Below are positions 42,838 through 53,700 of a stretch of 64,000 nt of DNA, in pieces. Positions within the stretch are counted from its first letter, which is position 1. Every line of letters starts with the position of its first letter. The notes under the pieces were generated by a model that saw nothing but the letters and a program-made list of their open reading frames with translations, searched no databases and was not told the DNA's origin. This DNA is from Amoebophrya sp. A120. Its lineage: Eukaryota > Sar > Dinophyceae > Syndiniales > Amoebophryaceae. The stretch covers positions 645,851 to 709,850 of the forward strand of contig CAJINV010000010.1 of assembly GCA_905178155.1 (NCBI GenBank). Reading direction: 5' to 3'. Both the position numbers and the translations under genes were made by a program.

Positions 42838-45367
42838 TTACTTCTCTGTCATGACGTCAAAAACGTTGTGGATGCTTATTCGAGGAGTTCGACGAAAATG
42901 ATGATCGACGCACAGTTTACGAGTCGATACATAAACTGCAAAGGACTTTGTGATGTCGGCTGCCTGCTGCTGGTACTCGGCCGCCTTTTTCTGCATCTGC
43001 TTCTCGTGCGCAGTCAGGTTCTCGCCGTATCAAAGGGAGATAGTAAACTTCTGCCTGCTTCTTGCACTTCGTCAACTACAGAGCTGCCAGCATATCATGA
43101 CTTACGATTTATCTCACGAGTGAATTATATCATGCTTTGCGAAAAACAAACCTTGTGGAAGCAGGAATCAATGGAAGCTGCAAAAGTTAAAGTACAAAGT
43201 TTTCTTATGTAATGCAAAAGCATCGTACTAGTAGTAATCGCATTACAAATTTGCTCAGCATGACAAATGGAATTTCTCATGCTGATTTACCTTGAAAAAA
43301 AGATTTGTCATGCACAAATGCGATTACTACGAGTACGATACTTTTGCACAGGATATTTCTCCAGACGATACGAAGATCAACCAGTTCCCGCCTGTGATCC
43401 ACGGTTTCTGTTTTTCGATCTATCCTGAGTGAAAACGCCCCCACCCCATAGTGAAGATGGGCAATCTGCTACACAAATCAACCAGCATTGGCTGTTGCGC
43501 ACGACAAGTTTGGCCCCGCAGTGTCATCCTGTTTAGCTAGTTATAGTAGCATTACAGATCTAGCATATTATGCTGATTGGAGCATCACAAGTTCCAAACC
43601 ACGACTAGAAAATGCTTCTCATGTTGGGGCTCTGCATGAGAAGCATTTTGAGCATGCAGATCTGCATGACGACTATAGGGTTGGAACGTTTTTACTCAGG
43701 ATACGATCCCGATCGCCTTCGCCGCTACCTCGTACTCCTGTCCGCTATGGATGTGTCAGGATCGAAATCGTCAAAATTGAACAAATAGTTTGTCATGCAT
43801 AAAACCGATACCAGTCGGAAGCCCACTTATCAGGCGGCGCATGACAAATTTTCCGAGCATCGGAATCCAATTTGTCATGCTGTTCGAGCACAGAAGACTG
43901 CTTTTGTCATGCTAGTTTAGTAGCTCCATTTCAAACCCTAAACAGGCCAACAATCGGCCTCACTTGCCATCCCGGCAAGACAGGCACTTCATGCCTTGCA
44001 TTTTGTGCATCGCAAACTATTTCAACTTTGACGATTTCAATCCTGACGCTTCCATATCCGCGCTCCCGGTAGTACGCCGCCTGCAGCTCCGCTGTGACCA
44101 GATCGGCGTGAAAGGGCTCTATCTTCTTTCCAATCTCCTCTTCCGCCGACATATCTCCCGCAGTGGACCCATTTTTCGCATATGAACTGCAAAAGTTAAA
44201 GTATCGTACTAGTATAAATTGCATTACAAATTAGCGCAGCATTACGAATTGAATTTGTAATGCTGATTTTCGTTGAGAACGAAATTTGTAATGCATAAAT
44301 GCAATAATTACTACGAGTACGATGCTTCAGCATTGCATATCGCACTCCGCGCGGCGATTTTCTTCTCCGCGGCGGCGCGAATCGCGGCCAGAGCTTCCTG
44401 CGCCCCCGCAGCCGCACTTTCCGTGATTTTTACGTTGATGTCGCTCAGCGTTTTTTCGTATCCTGTGTAAAAACGTCCCCACCACAGAGTTGTGATGCAA
44501 ATGCGCAATGACAGGAGCATCTGTAATGCGCATACCCATGAGAGGCATTTCCAATCGAGTTTTGGCATTTGTGATGCTGTAAACAGCATGAGAAAGTGGT
44601 TTTATCACGCGGATTCCCTTGCTAACCAGCACAACGCTGCAGAGGAAAACTTATCATGCACAACTCCCAAAATTTGCAGATTTACCGACTTGACTATGGG
44701 GTGGGGACGTTTTTGCTCACCATATTTCGTACTCCGTCACCAGCGCCCGGGCCTTAGCCGCTGCCTTGGCGGCAGCTGCTTTCGCCTCCGCGCTTTCCTT
44801 TGCTACAGCGAGGGATCAAAATGAAAAGTCCCCCCTCCCCATATCGAACTGGAAATCTGTGATGCAGGATCTGTGTACACAAATCGGATTTGTCTTGCGG
44901 TAGAGGACTGCAGACAGATGCAAAGCCCGGAACGGGGTGGCTTGGGGTAGGTACTTAGCATGGCAGACGTCTGCCCTAGTAGCGTAGCAGCATTACAAAC
45001 CGCCTGCGAAATGCAGCGGAAGCCCTGGCTTTGCTCTCTTGCAAGACAGAATCGATTCGTGAGCACAAATCAGCATCACAAATTTTGAAAAGCACGCCTT
45101 TTCGATATGGGGAGGGGGGATTTTTCCTCACAATACGAGGTTTTTGGTCACCAGTTCCACGATCTGTTTCGCTTTTGCCTTGGCATTGCCGTTGTCTGCT
45201 GCGGTGGAGGAAATAGACGAGAAAAGTGACAAAGCCGAGGACGTCGGGAGGTTTGAAAGGTAGAAAAACCAAATCGCAAAATATCTGCAGACGATGGAGT
45301 GGATAAGAGGCGCGGCGGACGGTCTGCCACGCCGCTGCGCTACGTCGACAGTATTTCGTCCGGACAT
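42838..45367 (-). CDS. Ala-rich coiled-coil protein with N-terminal membrane anchor
   Basis: Not recognised. Exons: 45367-45136, 44808-44725, 44453-44340, 44175-44057, 43740-43704, 43415-43356, then 43200-43196 and 43020-42838. ATG 45367 (MSGRNTVDVAQRRGRPSAAP) precedes a hydrophobic stretch (CRYFAIWFFYLSNL). The rest is a long Ala/Glu/Lys coiled coil: AKESAEAKAAAAKAAAKARA, AAGAQEALAAIRAAAEKKIA, TAHEKQMQKKAAEYQQQAAD. The first six introns are TIR elements with perfect TSDs. The last join (GT-AG at 43021-43195) is my inference; without it the protein stops at 43187 (219 residues rather than 277). Exons as short as 37 bp lie between elements. It may be a structural or membrane-tethering protein. 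Confidence 0.6.
43206..43355. mobile_element. Introner-like element, family B (150 bp)
   Basis: Left end TATGTAATGCAAAAGCATCG, right end CGATACTTTTGCACAGGATA; perfect TSD TTTCT. A further B-like word (CTGCAAAAGTTAAAGTAC) lies just to its left, perhaps the edge of an older copy. Confidence 0.88.
43421..43703. mobile_element. Introner-like element, family C (283 bp)
   Basis: Left end TATCCTGAGTGAAAACGCCC, right end GTTTTTACTCAGGATA; perfect TSD CGATC. Confidence 0.9.
43746..44056. mobile_element. Introner-like element, family G (311 bp)
   Basis: Left end TATGGATGTGTCAGGATCGA, right end TCAATCCTGACGCTTCCATA; perfect TSD TCCGC. Confidence 0.9.
44181..44339. mobile_element. Introner-like element, family B (159 bp)
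   Basis: Left end TATGAACTGCAAAAGTTAAA, right end GATGCTTCAGCATTGCATA; perfect TSD TCGCA. Confidence 0.88.
44459..44724. mobile_element. Introner-like element, family C (266 bp)
   Basis: Left end TATCCTGTGTAAAAACGTCC, right end GACGTTTTTGCTCACCATA; perfect TSD TTTCG. Confidence 0.9.
44814..45135. mobile_element. Introner-like element, family D (322 bp)
   Basis: Left end GATCAAAATGAAAAGTCCCC, right end GGGATTTTTCCTCACAATA; perfect TSD CGAGG. Confidence 0.9.
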
Positions 45368-46534
45368 TTTGCTAGTTTCGCCAGGGCCTCACGCGGCCCC
45401 AGCTTGGGAGACGTCGAAGGCACTATGTCTATGGACAACAAGTTAAGAACATGCGAATTACCTTGTCCGTGTAGCACCAAAATTTTTCTCTTAGGTCAGG
45501 ATAGTAGCTTGGATCAGGATAATACCGCTGCCTTCTCGTAGTTCGCTCGGCTTGCGCTTGTGTATTTTTTTTCCAGTTGCTTCATTCACAAGCATCTGTC
45601 CTCTCCGTCGCTTCAGAATGATAAACAGGACGAAGAAATGCGCATTCCCTCTTAGGTCCCAGTCCCATCATGGATACTAGCAACACACTCGTCAAAAATA
45701 ATGTAGCAGTAACTGACACTACTTTTTAATTATTTACCAGCTACAGTGGAAGAGCATTCACTTTCCTTCCTCGAAGTCTTCTCTGCCCCCGCTGGGCTAG
45801 CATGACGCAAATACGCCACAATTGACCGGCAATGAACACGTAATAGCTCTACGTAAACGTATTTACATTTCCGGCTTCGCATTAGAAGCTGCAAGTGAAA
45901 CGAGAAAAGGAGCATTAAACCCAACGCGACCATTTTTCGCAACGTAACAGCCTTCTTACAGTTTCAGGGTCGGGGTTTTTTATTCGGCTTTCTTGTTTTA
46001 GGGGAAAGAAGAACTTTTGCACCATTTTTACATCCATGAAGTAGATGTAGATGTTGTTCTAACTAGAGCATTCATTGGCGTCAAAATTTGTCTGTGCTCT
46101 AGCTGCCGTGGTCAGTGAACAAGGGTGGGGGGAACCGCGTCTAATTGAGGTCAAAAATGATACAAGAAAAGATGTTCTTGAGAAGCACATGGGGATGAAG
46201 GGGGTCTGCTAGTAGGGGTCTGCTAGTGGGGGTCTGGTAGTTCTGGTAGTGGTTAGGCTCAGGGTTTTGTTTTGCTAACAAAAGTAAAGATGATATGAAA
46301 GGCCGTTAGAAAGATTGATAAGATCATGCAACATTTCGCTTAGGACTTTGACATGCCTCAAAATTGAAGCATGCCTGCGGTGATTCAGAGAAGATCAAGA
46401 TCGATTGATTGATAGATACAGCCATGTAAGTAAAAAATTTGTGTAAACAAAAAAGCTAGCCTACTGCTACTACCGTCGTTTTCCTGCTAGAATAAACATC
46501 CGATTTTTTTTTTTCGCTGCTGCTCATTCGGAAC
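45368..46534. other. Spacer; weak small ORF and short G-rich repeats
   Basis: A 70-codon minus ORF (45942-45730) starts with a hydrophobic MRKMVALGLMLLFSFHLQLL and could be a small secreted peptide, but nothing else supports it. Near 46200-46250 GGGGTCTGCTAGT is repeated about three times. Confidence 0.4.
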
Positions 46535-49500
46535 TCACGCTGCCGTAGGGGCCACCTCCCCGTTGAGCATGCGATCGTCGGTCCAGTCAAAATAGCCGAC
46601 GCCTTTGCCGCCTTTCGCGAAGACTTTCACCGAATTGAAAACAAAATTGGTTCCGTAGTGCTCGGTGGGCATCAGCAATCCAACCTGGTCGTCCCATCCG
46701 GGGTAGATGCTTTTCGCATCCTTTTTCCCGTAATTCGCATCTTTCACCAGAGCATTGCACGCATCTATCCCCTGGTCGTTTCCGTTAGCCTGGAACTCGG
46801 TGCCGGCCCAGGACCCGCAAAAGGCAGTGTTGATGATGAAGGTTTGCGTGCGAAAGTGCTCGCTGGCTTCGCTGCAATGAGCCAACGGAAAGACCACGTA
46901 GGGCTTCAAACTTTGCAGCTTGGTCTCCCAGAACTCAGGTTGGGCGGACTCCTCCGCGCTGATGGCGTTGGCGTCTTTGCGAGGAATCCAGTAAAAATCC
47001 GTCTTGTCCTCCCCCAGCTTCATGATGTGAATGCCACCCTGCTCCTTGTTGAATTCGATCCCGTTCGGAATGCCCTTGGCCAGGACCCCGCAGCCGTCGT
47101 ACCCCTCGCAATTTCGCATTTTCAGGTACAGCGTCATGTAGTCGGGGCACTGGTTGTCCGGGAAGTACCAGTGCTGCTCGTTTGCTGGATCCGGTCTACA
47201 CTGCTCGTACACGTCGTCCCCTACCTCATCCTCGGTGGGATTCAGCCTGTTCGTTTTGGTCCGGAACATGTTGCAGTTCCCGACGCAAGGCTTCCCCTCA
47301 GGGCAAGCACCCTCGTCCCGTCGCCAGGGGCCAAACTCGGTGTGCAGGGTGGTGGGCTATCAAATTGAAAAGCGGGGCCCTAGCTGTACTACACAGAACT
47401 TGGTGGAAGCATTAGCATTTGTCTTTGTTGTATAATATCATGCCGAACCGACCGCGCAACCACTGCCGTCCAGGACTAGTGAGGGTCGTTCATGCGGCAA
47501 CGCTCTCGAAAAACCCCAACGCCACCCAGGACCAGCAATTAATTAAATTTCATTTTCTTTCTATTAGTCGCCGATGTAAACATGCCGATGCCGTCTTGAT
47601 GTCTTTTCAATGCAAGCAATTGATAAAGTTTTCACCCTGAAGAGCAAAAATTTGTGTTGCGAAATAGAGGCTCAACACCAGTGGAAACTGTTCATAACGA
47701 GGATGCTTCTCACGATTGAAAATTCTGGATCAGAAAAAGAACTCAACATAGTCGGTTCTGCCCTCCAACACGACAAAAGAATCTTCTCTTTTCGAAACTT
47801 CGCCACAGATATTAATTGAGTATTTCCACCTTCTGCGGGCGGGGCACTAGCACTTTTCAACAAGATATGATCATCTCCTTGTTGGGAAACCCGTGCACGT
47901 GCTCCATCATGTCAAACTCCCCCGACTCCGGCCAGTGAGCATGCCCAAACTGCCACCCGTCCTCGGCCCAATACCCCTGCCTCGGGACCCAAAACTCTTC
48001 CCCGATCGGCACGACCCCGCCCTTGTGCGCGGTCCAGTAAGCGGGCCACGAGCCATCGATCGCGGGCATGCGCTCCACGTCGACGACAAAAATCGAACCG
48101 TACGTGAAGCCAAACTTGCTGTGCATGCGAATTGCGTACCGGTTGCCATTTTCGTCGCTCCCTACGTCCGGGCTTTTGCGGTCATCGGGCGCCAAGGCCG
48201 GCCTGCCTTTCGCGAAGTCGATGCTCACCTTGTTGTCGTTGGTTTGCGTGATCAGGGTGTCTCTTCGGTTCCAGCCCTCCTGGTAGTTAACGGCCCCCTG
48301 TGTGGGGTCGCCGAGTCTGTCCCAGGGGACAAAACAGTCCAGGAAAGCGGCCCGATCGCTCCCCGGACAGTTTAGCGCCAACTGCAGCTGCGGTGACGCG
48401 GAGTTTTGTTCCTCGTTAGACACGTTTACTTCCTCGGACGGCTTTTCCTCGGAAACACTCAGCGGATCCGTTGGTGGCACTTCTGGAGCTGGATCCGTTG
48501 GTGGCACTTCTGGAGCTACGCTGATGACAGTGCACAACCCCCTCCCTCACTTGTCGGGCATGAGCAGCAATAGAAACACCACCAGACCTCAACCTCATGG
48601 AGCCTGTGCATGACAAGTTGTTCCTGCGCCGACTGAAGTACTTACTGTTCTGGCTACATCAAGAACTTCCGGGATTTGTCATGCCAACTGTGCCAAATGA
48701 ACGAAGAAACTGCAACTGGCTCTGGCTTCAGCATTTTGCATGACAAACAAGGGGGACGTCGAGTTGTGCAATCGGATAACGCGGGTCTGATTCCGGGCGC
48801 CGTTCTTGGTCGTCTCCTCGGCTTCCTCCGGCGCCTGGCAGTACTCACAGGCCGGCTCCTATCCTGAGAAAAAAGTGTTACAGTTGCACACTCTGATGGA
48901 AGACAAGCAAGACAGACGACCTCTGCCATGCAGGAAATGCTTGGCAGCCTCATTTCATTCGTGTTCTTTTCCCTTTAGACTCTGCGCATCACAGGTTGTT
49001 TTTGCCATGATGTCGAGCAACTTTGTGATGCAGAAATTCCAACAAATGTGTAACTGCAACACTTCATTTTTCCTGTGATAGCTCCACCGGATGACTGACG
49101 TCCCTGGTCCCCACAGGCTCCCCAGACCGCAGCTCGGTAGATGTTCTCGTAGCCCCAGCGGCGAGTTGCAGTATCCTGAGTAAAAGCGTCCCCACCCCAT
49201 AGTTCTTGTCATGCAGATTTGCAGTCACAGGAAGATTTGTAATGTGCATCCCCGTGAGAGGCACTTATTTCAGTCGTGTTTTGGACTTTGTAATGCTGTA
49301 AACAGGATGATTAGCTGGCTTTGTGATGCGGCTGCACTTGTGAAACTGCACCAAAATACAGAGAGGAACTTGTCATGCGCATACTCCCAAAACTTCTCGG
49401 CTTGTGTTGCGAGATCCCCGTCTTGAGTCTGGGGTCGTGGGGACGTTTTTACTCAGGATATGCAGCGACGAAGCTTTAACATTTTCTGCGGTGGACAGAG

Positions 49501-49630
49501 CCACATTTTTCCGCGCTGGTTGGGCAGCATTCCGCGCTGCAGGTTTCTTCAAAACCTTGAACGCTAGTGCCGGTGCTGGCCCACGATCAGCCCCTCCTAC
49601 GTAGAGGATTTGTAACAGGAACCGCTTCAT
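46535..49630 (-). CDS. Glycoside hydrolase family 16, laminarinase-like (GH16-1)
   Basis: GH16 enzymes cleave beta-1,3(4)-glucans such as laminarin. Five exons: 49630-49461, 49166-49081, 48854-48779, 48517-47868, 47352-46535; total 1800 nt (599 residues). ATG 49630 opens MKRFLLQILYVGGADRG, a weak signal or anchor. A linker with PACEYCQAPEEAEE and a duplicated APEVPPTDP (27-bp repeat at 48464-48517) precedes the catalytic domain. This contains LALNCPGSD, FLDCFVPWDRLGDP, IFVVDVERMPAIDGSWPAYW and SGEFDMMEHVHG, with the GH16 ExDxxE triad near Glu311, Asp313 and Glu316. A C-terminal part shared by the three paralogues (RTQTFIINTAFCGSWAG, GTNFVFNSVKVFAKGGKGVG) follows. All introns are TIR elements. 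It is the first of three tandem paralogues. Confidence 0.85.
47358..47867. mobile_element. Introner-like element, family J (510 bp, longest seen)
   Basis: Left end TATCAAATTGAAAAGCGGGG, right end CACTTTTCAACAAGATA. TSD TGGGC/TGATC (3 of 5). Comparison with GH16-3 (EMITTLHTE) shows which TSD copy stays in the exon. Confidence 0.8.
48464..48517. repeat. 27-bp in-frame tandem repeat in GH16-1
   Basis: Two copies of GGATCCGTTGGTGGCACTTC-type units encode APEVPPTDP twice in the linker. Confidence 0.85.
48523..48778. mobile_element. Introner-like element, family M (256 bp)
   Basis: Left end GATGACAGTGCACAACCCCC, right end GAGTTGTGCAATCGGATA; TSD ACGCT/ACGCG (4 of 5). Joins NQTR to VAPEVPP. Confidence 0.8.
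48860..49080. mobile_element. Introner-like element, family E (221 bp)
   Basis: Left end TATCCTGAGAAAAAAGTGTT, right end CATT TTTCCTGTGATA; perfect TSD GCTCC. Near-identical interior to the copy at 34080. Confidence 0.9.
49172..49460. mobile_element. Introner-like element, family C (289 bp)
   Basis: Left end TATCCTGAGTAAAAGCGTCC, right end ACGTTTTTACTCAGGATA; perfect TSD TGCAG. Confidence 0.9.
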
Positions 49631-50763
49631 TTTTTTCCTGACCGCCGTTTTTTTGTGTGTGAAGAACAACTGACTTTTCGATGCGTTTTTCTGTTGTGTA
49701 AAAGACAGACTTTTACTCAGAGGTCGTCGTGTTCTCGTCTTTTCAGAAGATATCCCAGATTGTTATATGAATCGTTTGCTCGGCGCGCATATGTACTTAT
49801 TAACTATTCGGGGAGAACTTTCGGCGGGCACAGAAGATCCACGACTCGAGTGGTTGTCGGCAAAGCTGAGGAACTGTTGCTTGGAGTTTTCATCGGGAAA
49901 ACGAACAAGTGAAAAAATAAATACCTACGTATAGTACATAGGAATATCTAAACACCAAAGAGCGGAAATAGCCTGTTATGCCTTTACGGGGATTTCGGTT
50001 TTCCATCCCCATCGTGTTTTGCACGAAGATTTGGCGAGTCACAATTAAAACAGCCACGAGAGGTGGAGCGATTGGACGAAGCCTACGGCAAAGGAAGAGA
50101 CCTGCATTCAAATCTTGAACGACAACGATTTTGGTTGACGAATAACGATTTGCTGGACGGCCTGCCGGTGCAGCTGCAGGTGCAGGTTTCATTTCCCTAC
50201 AAAAAATTTCTTCGCAAACGAGGAAAAGCGATCTTCCACCGGCGCAACGGCGCCAGCATGTACGAGGGAACGAGGGTAATGAAATCACGATATGAAACGA
50301 CCTACTTCACTGCAATACAGCCTTGTATCGAAATAAATGCGAAGGTAAAGAAAAACGAAATAACAACAAAGTGGAGAATACTTCGGAAGACACAGGTCGG
50401 TGTTCCTGTAGCGCCCGGAAAATTTATTAAAAAATTTCTTGGATGTTGTTGATTTTTTCGTCGGCTACCAGATCAAGAACAAGCTTGGTTCTGTTAACTT
50501 CTTCTATACCAGTGCTAATAATTATTGCATCAGCTCCCTTCGCAAACAGGAATACATGAAGCGAACGAGCTATTGAAAAAGACTGCTTGTTGGGGGAATA
50601 GGGATTTTTTCTTTATTCACCCACGTCCTTTTCTGGCAGTAGCTGGCAGCGGTAGAAGAAAAACTACAGAAGAAGTATGCGGTGAGATGAACAAGGGCCA
50701 AACTAGCAGGTGGACGAGCTGCTCAAGTATCTTTATCGGCCCTTCAACAACACCTGTCTTCCC
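49631..50763. other. No gene seen
   Basis: Spacer between GH16-1 and GH16-2. Short ORFs only; no element ends noticed. Confidence 0.55.
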
Positions 50764-53700
50764 TCAGACCCCATCCGGAAATAACGCCGGATATTTGTCT
50801 TTCCAATCCCGCTGGGGCTCTTCGCTGCCATCAAGCATGCGGTCGTCCGCCCAGTGGTAGAAACTTTCGCCCAAACCACCCCCCTCGATTCTATCACACG
50901 GAAAATAACCAGAAGGGCTAGCGTACCAAATAAATGCCTGGATCGATACAATTACAACTGTATCGATACAACAAAACTTGCTCGAAATCGTCGCTCTTGC
51001 GACGTCACACTGTTTCTTTTTTCCAACATCTTCACCTTTCATGCGGACATAACCAACTCAACAATTCCCGCCTAAATCCTATCTTCACGATCTCCATCCT
51101 TGGGACTTCAGAATACAGTACGATAGTAGTACGCGCGGCTGATAGTTTTCGCGCAGAACAAGGCGACAAGATGACTTTCATGCACAATAAATTTCGAGTA
51201 CGTTTGTGCACGCCTGATAGATTACAATTACGTCAAGTATTGTACGCTAGCACCTTACGAAAAAATTGTTCCAATGCATAGGTCCACTTTTTCGAGAAGA
51301 TTTTGATCGAGTTGAAGAGGAAATTCGTCCCGATCCCCTGGTCTGGCTCCCCTTCCTCACTGTCCCACAAAACCTCCCCGAGGTCCGCAAATTTGCTCTC
51401 CTGGGTCTTATAGCCGTAGGCAGCGTCCTTCATCAAAGCATTGCAGTTCTCCCGCCACTTCGTGGCCTTCCAGTGTTCTCTTGCCTCATCTGTAGTGAGA
51501 TCTGACGGAACCGGGGGATGATCGTTCTCTCGAGGACCCCAGTTGTACGTAAACCCCGCCCACTCCCCGCAGAACGCCGTATTCAGGACCAGCGTCTGCG
51601 TGCGAAACAGTTGCTGCGCGTTGCAGTTTTTGTTTTTATTCACGGGAAACACCACGTAGGGGGTCAGGGGTCGGAGTTTTTCGGTCCAAAACCAGCCCTG
51701 CTTGGTTTTTTCCTCGGTGAAAACCTCTGGGTCCACGTCGTTTCGGGGTATGAAGTAAAACTTCTTCACTTCGTCTTCTTCTAATTGCATTAAATGGATT
51801 CCCCCCCGTTGCTTGTTAAATGGCACGCCGTTCGGCACGTCTCGGACGTACGCGCCGCAGCCCAGATTGCCGTAGCAGCTGGTCTCCTTCAGGAATATTG
51901 TGAGGAAAAATCTCCCCATATCGAAAAGGAATCTGTGATGCTGATTTGTGACCACAAATCAGCTTTGTCTTGCGCACAAGGCAAACGGCAGCCATGTGGC
52001 GCATGGTACAGTCAGTCTGTCATACGTTTGCGCCTATGTCTGACTTGTTTCTCATGCTCAGCTGCTAGCCGGACGCGTACTTACCCAAACGGGCTTAGAT
52101 TATGTCGACAAGATGAAGCTGTTGCTGCAATACAAAGGTCATTTGTTTACACAAATACAGCAACACAGGTTGTCTTTTGAGTATGGGGTGGGGGCTTTTC
52201 TCACTTTGATAAGAAACGTCGGGAGTTTACACCCTTCCGTCATGTTCCACAGCGCGTGGTGGTTTGCCTTGCACTCCTCGTTCGCGTCTGTTACTTCTTG
52301 AGAAGACGGCTCGGAATCCCCGAGAGTCCCTCCGCGGGAGGGCCACACCTGGCAGCTGTGGCTGTTGTAGCTGGTGGCGCCGCTGTGGACGGTGGTGATC
52401 ATTTCTGTGTTGACGAAGCCGTGCAGGTGCTATCAAATGCAAAAGTGTCTGGGTCTGGAAGATTATGAGACTTGCCATGCATGTTTCGCGTGGCCCAGGA
52501 TTGTGTGTGATGCATGCCCTACCATCACAGACTTTTAGAACCCTTCCTGATGCCTACTCCGCATGACAAACGCCCTCCCCGCGTGGCACAAACTGGACTC
52601 CTCTTGCTGGTCATGCAATACAGATCTTTTTAGAGTCCAAAGTTAGCATCACAAGTTCCAACCCTCCAGACCCAGACCCAGATCCATTTTTGCATTTGAT
52701 AGGTGCTCCATCATGTCGAATTCGCCCGATTCCGGCCACCCACTGTGGCCAAACCCGTCACCCGGCTGAAATCCGGTGTCCCACGCGAGCGGCACGATGC
52801 CGCCCTTGTGGGCCGTCCAGTAGGCCGACCAGCTGGCATCGATGGTCGGGATCCGCTCCACATCCACCACGAACAGCGAGCCTGCCCCAACCGCGTACTT
52901 GGTGTGCATGCGAATCGCGGGGCGATGGTTGTTCCAGTCGTCGTTCGCGTGCGTAGTGATCTTGCCCTTGTGAAAATCGACACTGACTTGTTTTTTCATC
53001 ACCGCATTTTCATCCGGATTGTCTCGCAGCGTAATCAGGTCGTCCTTCATCTCCCACCCTTTCTTGTAGTCCACGGCCCCGCCGGTGGGATCGCCGACTT
53101 TGTCCCACGGGACAAAACAGTCCAAAAACGCGTCTAGATCGTCGCCGGGGCAGCTGAGCGCCAACCGGTAGTTGGTGGAATCCGGATTTTCAAACGGCCA
53201 GGTGGTGGTAGAAGTCGTACTAGAGGTTGTGGATGTGGACAAGGTTGAATCTGCGCCGTTTGAATTTACCATCACGCACTCGAACGGGTACTGCCCGGGG
53301 TCGGAAATCCGGTCGGCCAATGGGAAAATTGACGCACGGCTACACACATCCACTTCTTCACTGGCAGCAGATGAAACGTCAGCAGCTTGTTGTGCGCCCT
53401 TTTTGCAGCAGGCCGCCTCGTACTGAGCATGCGCAGTGCCCGCCGCGGGCGTTGTCCCCTCGGGGTAGCAGGCCGCGCAGCTCCCCGGGGTGCCGTTGCA
53501 GCCGGGGAGGCAGGAGATGGCGGTCGGCGGGAGGGGTGTGGTGTCCGAGGCAAACAGGTTTTTCGTGAAGGCCTGCGGGTGTTTCTTGTTCAAAACCCAG
53601 GCCGGCAAAGCGACGCAAGAGTGGAAAGAAGTCTCGTTTCCACCGTACGCGAGCACTTCTGCCGGGACGGTCTGCTCGACCGGCAGCCCGGGGATGGTGA

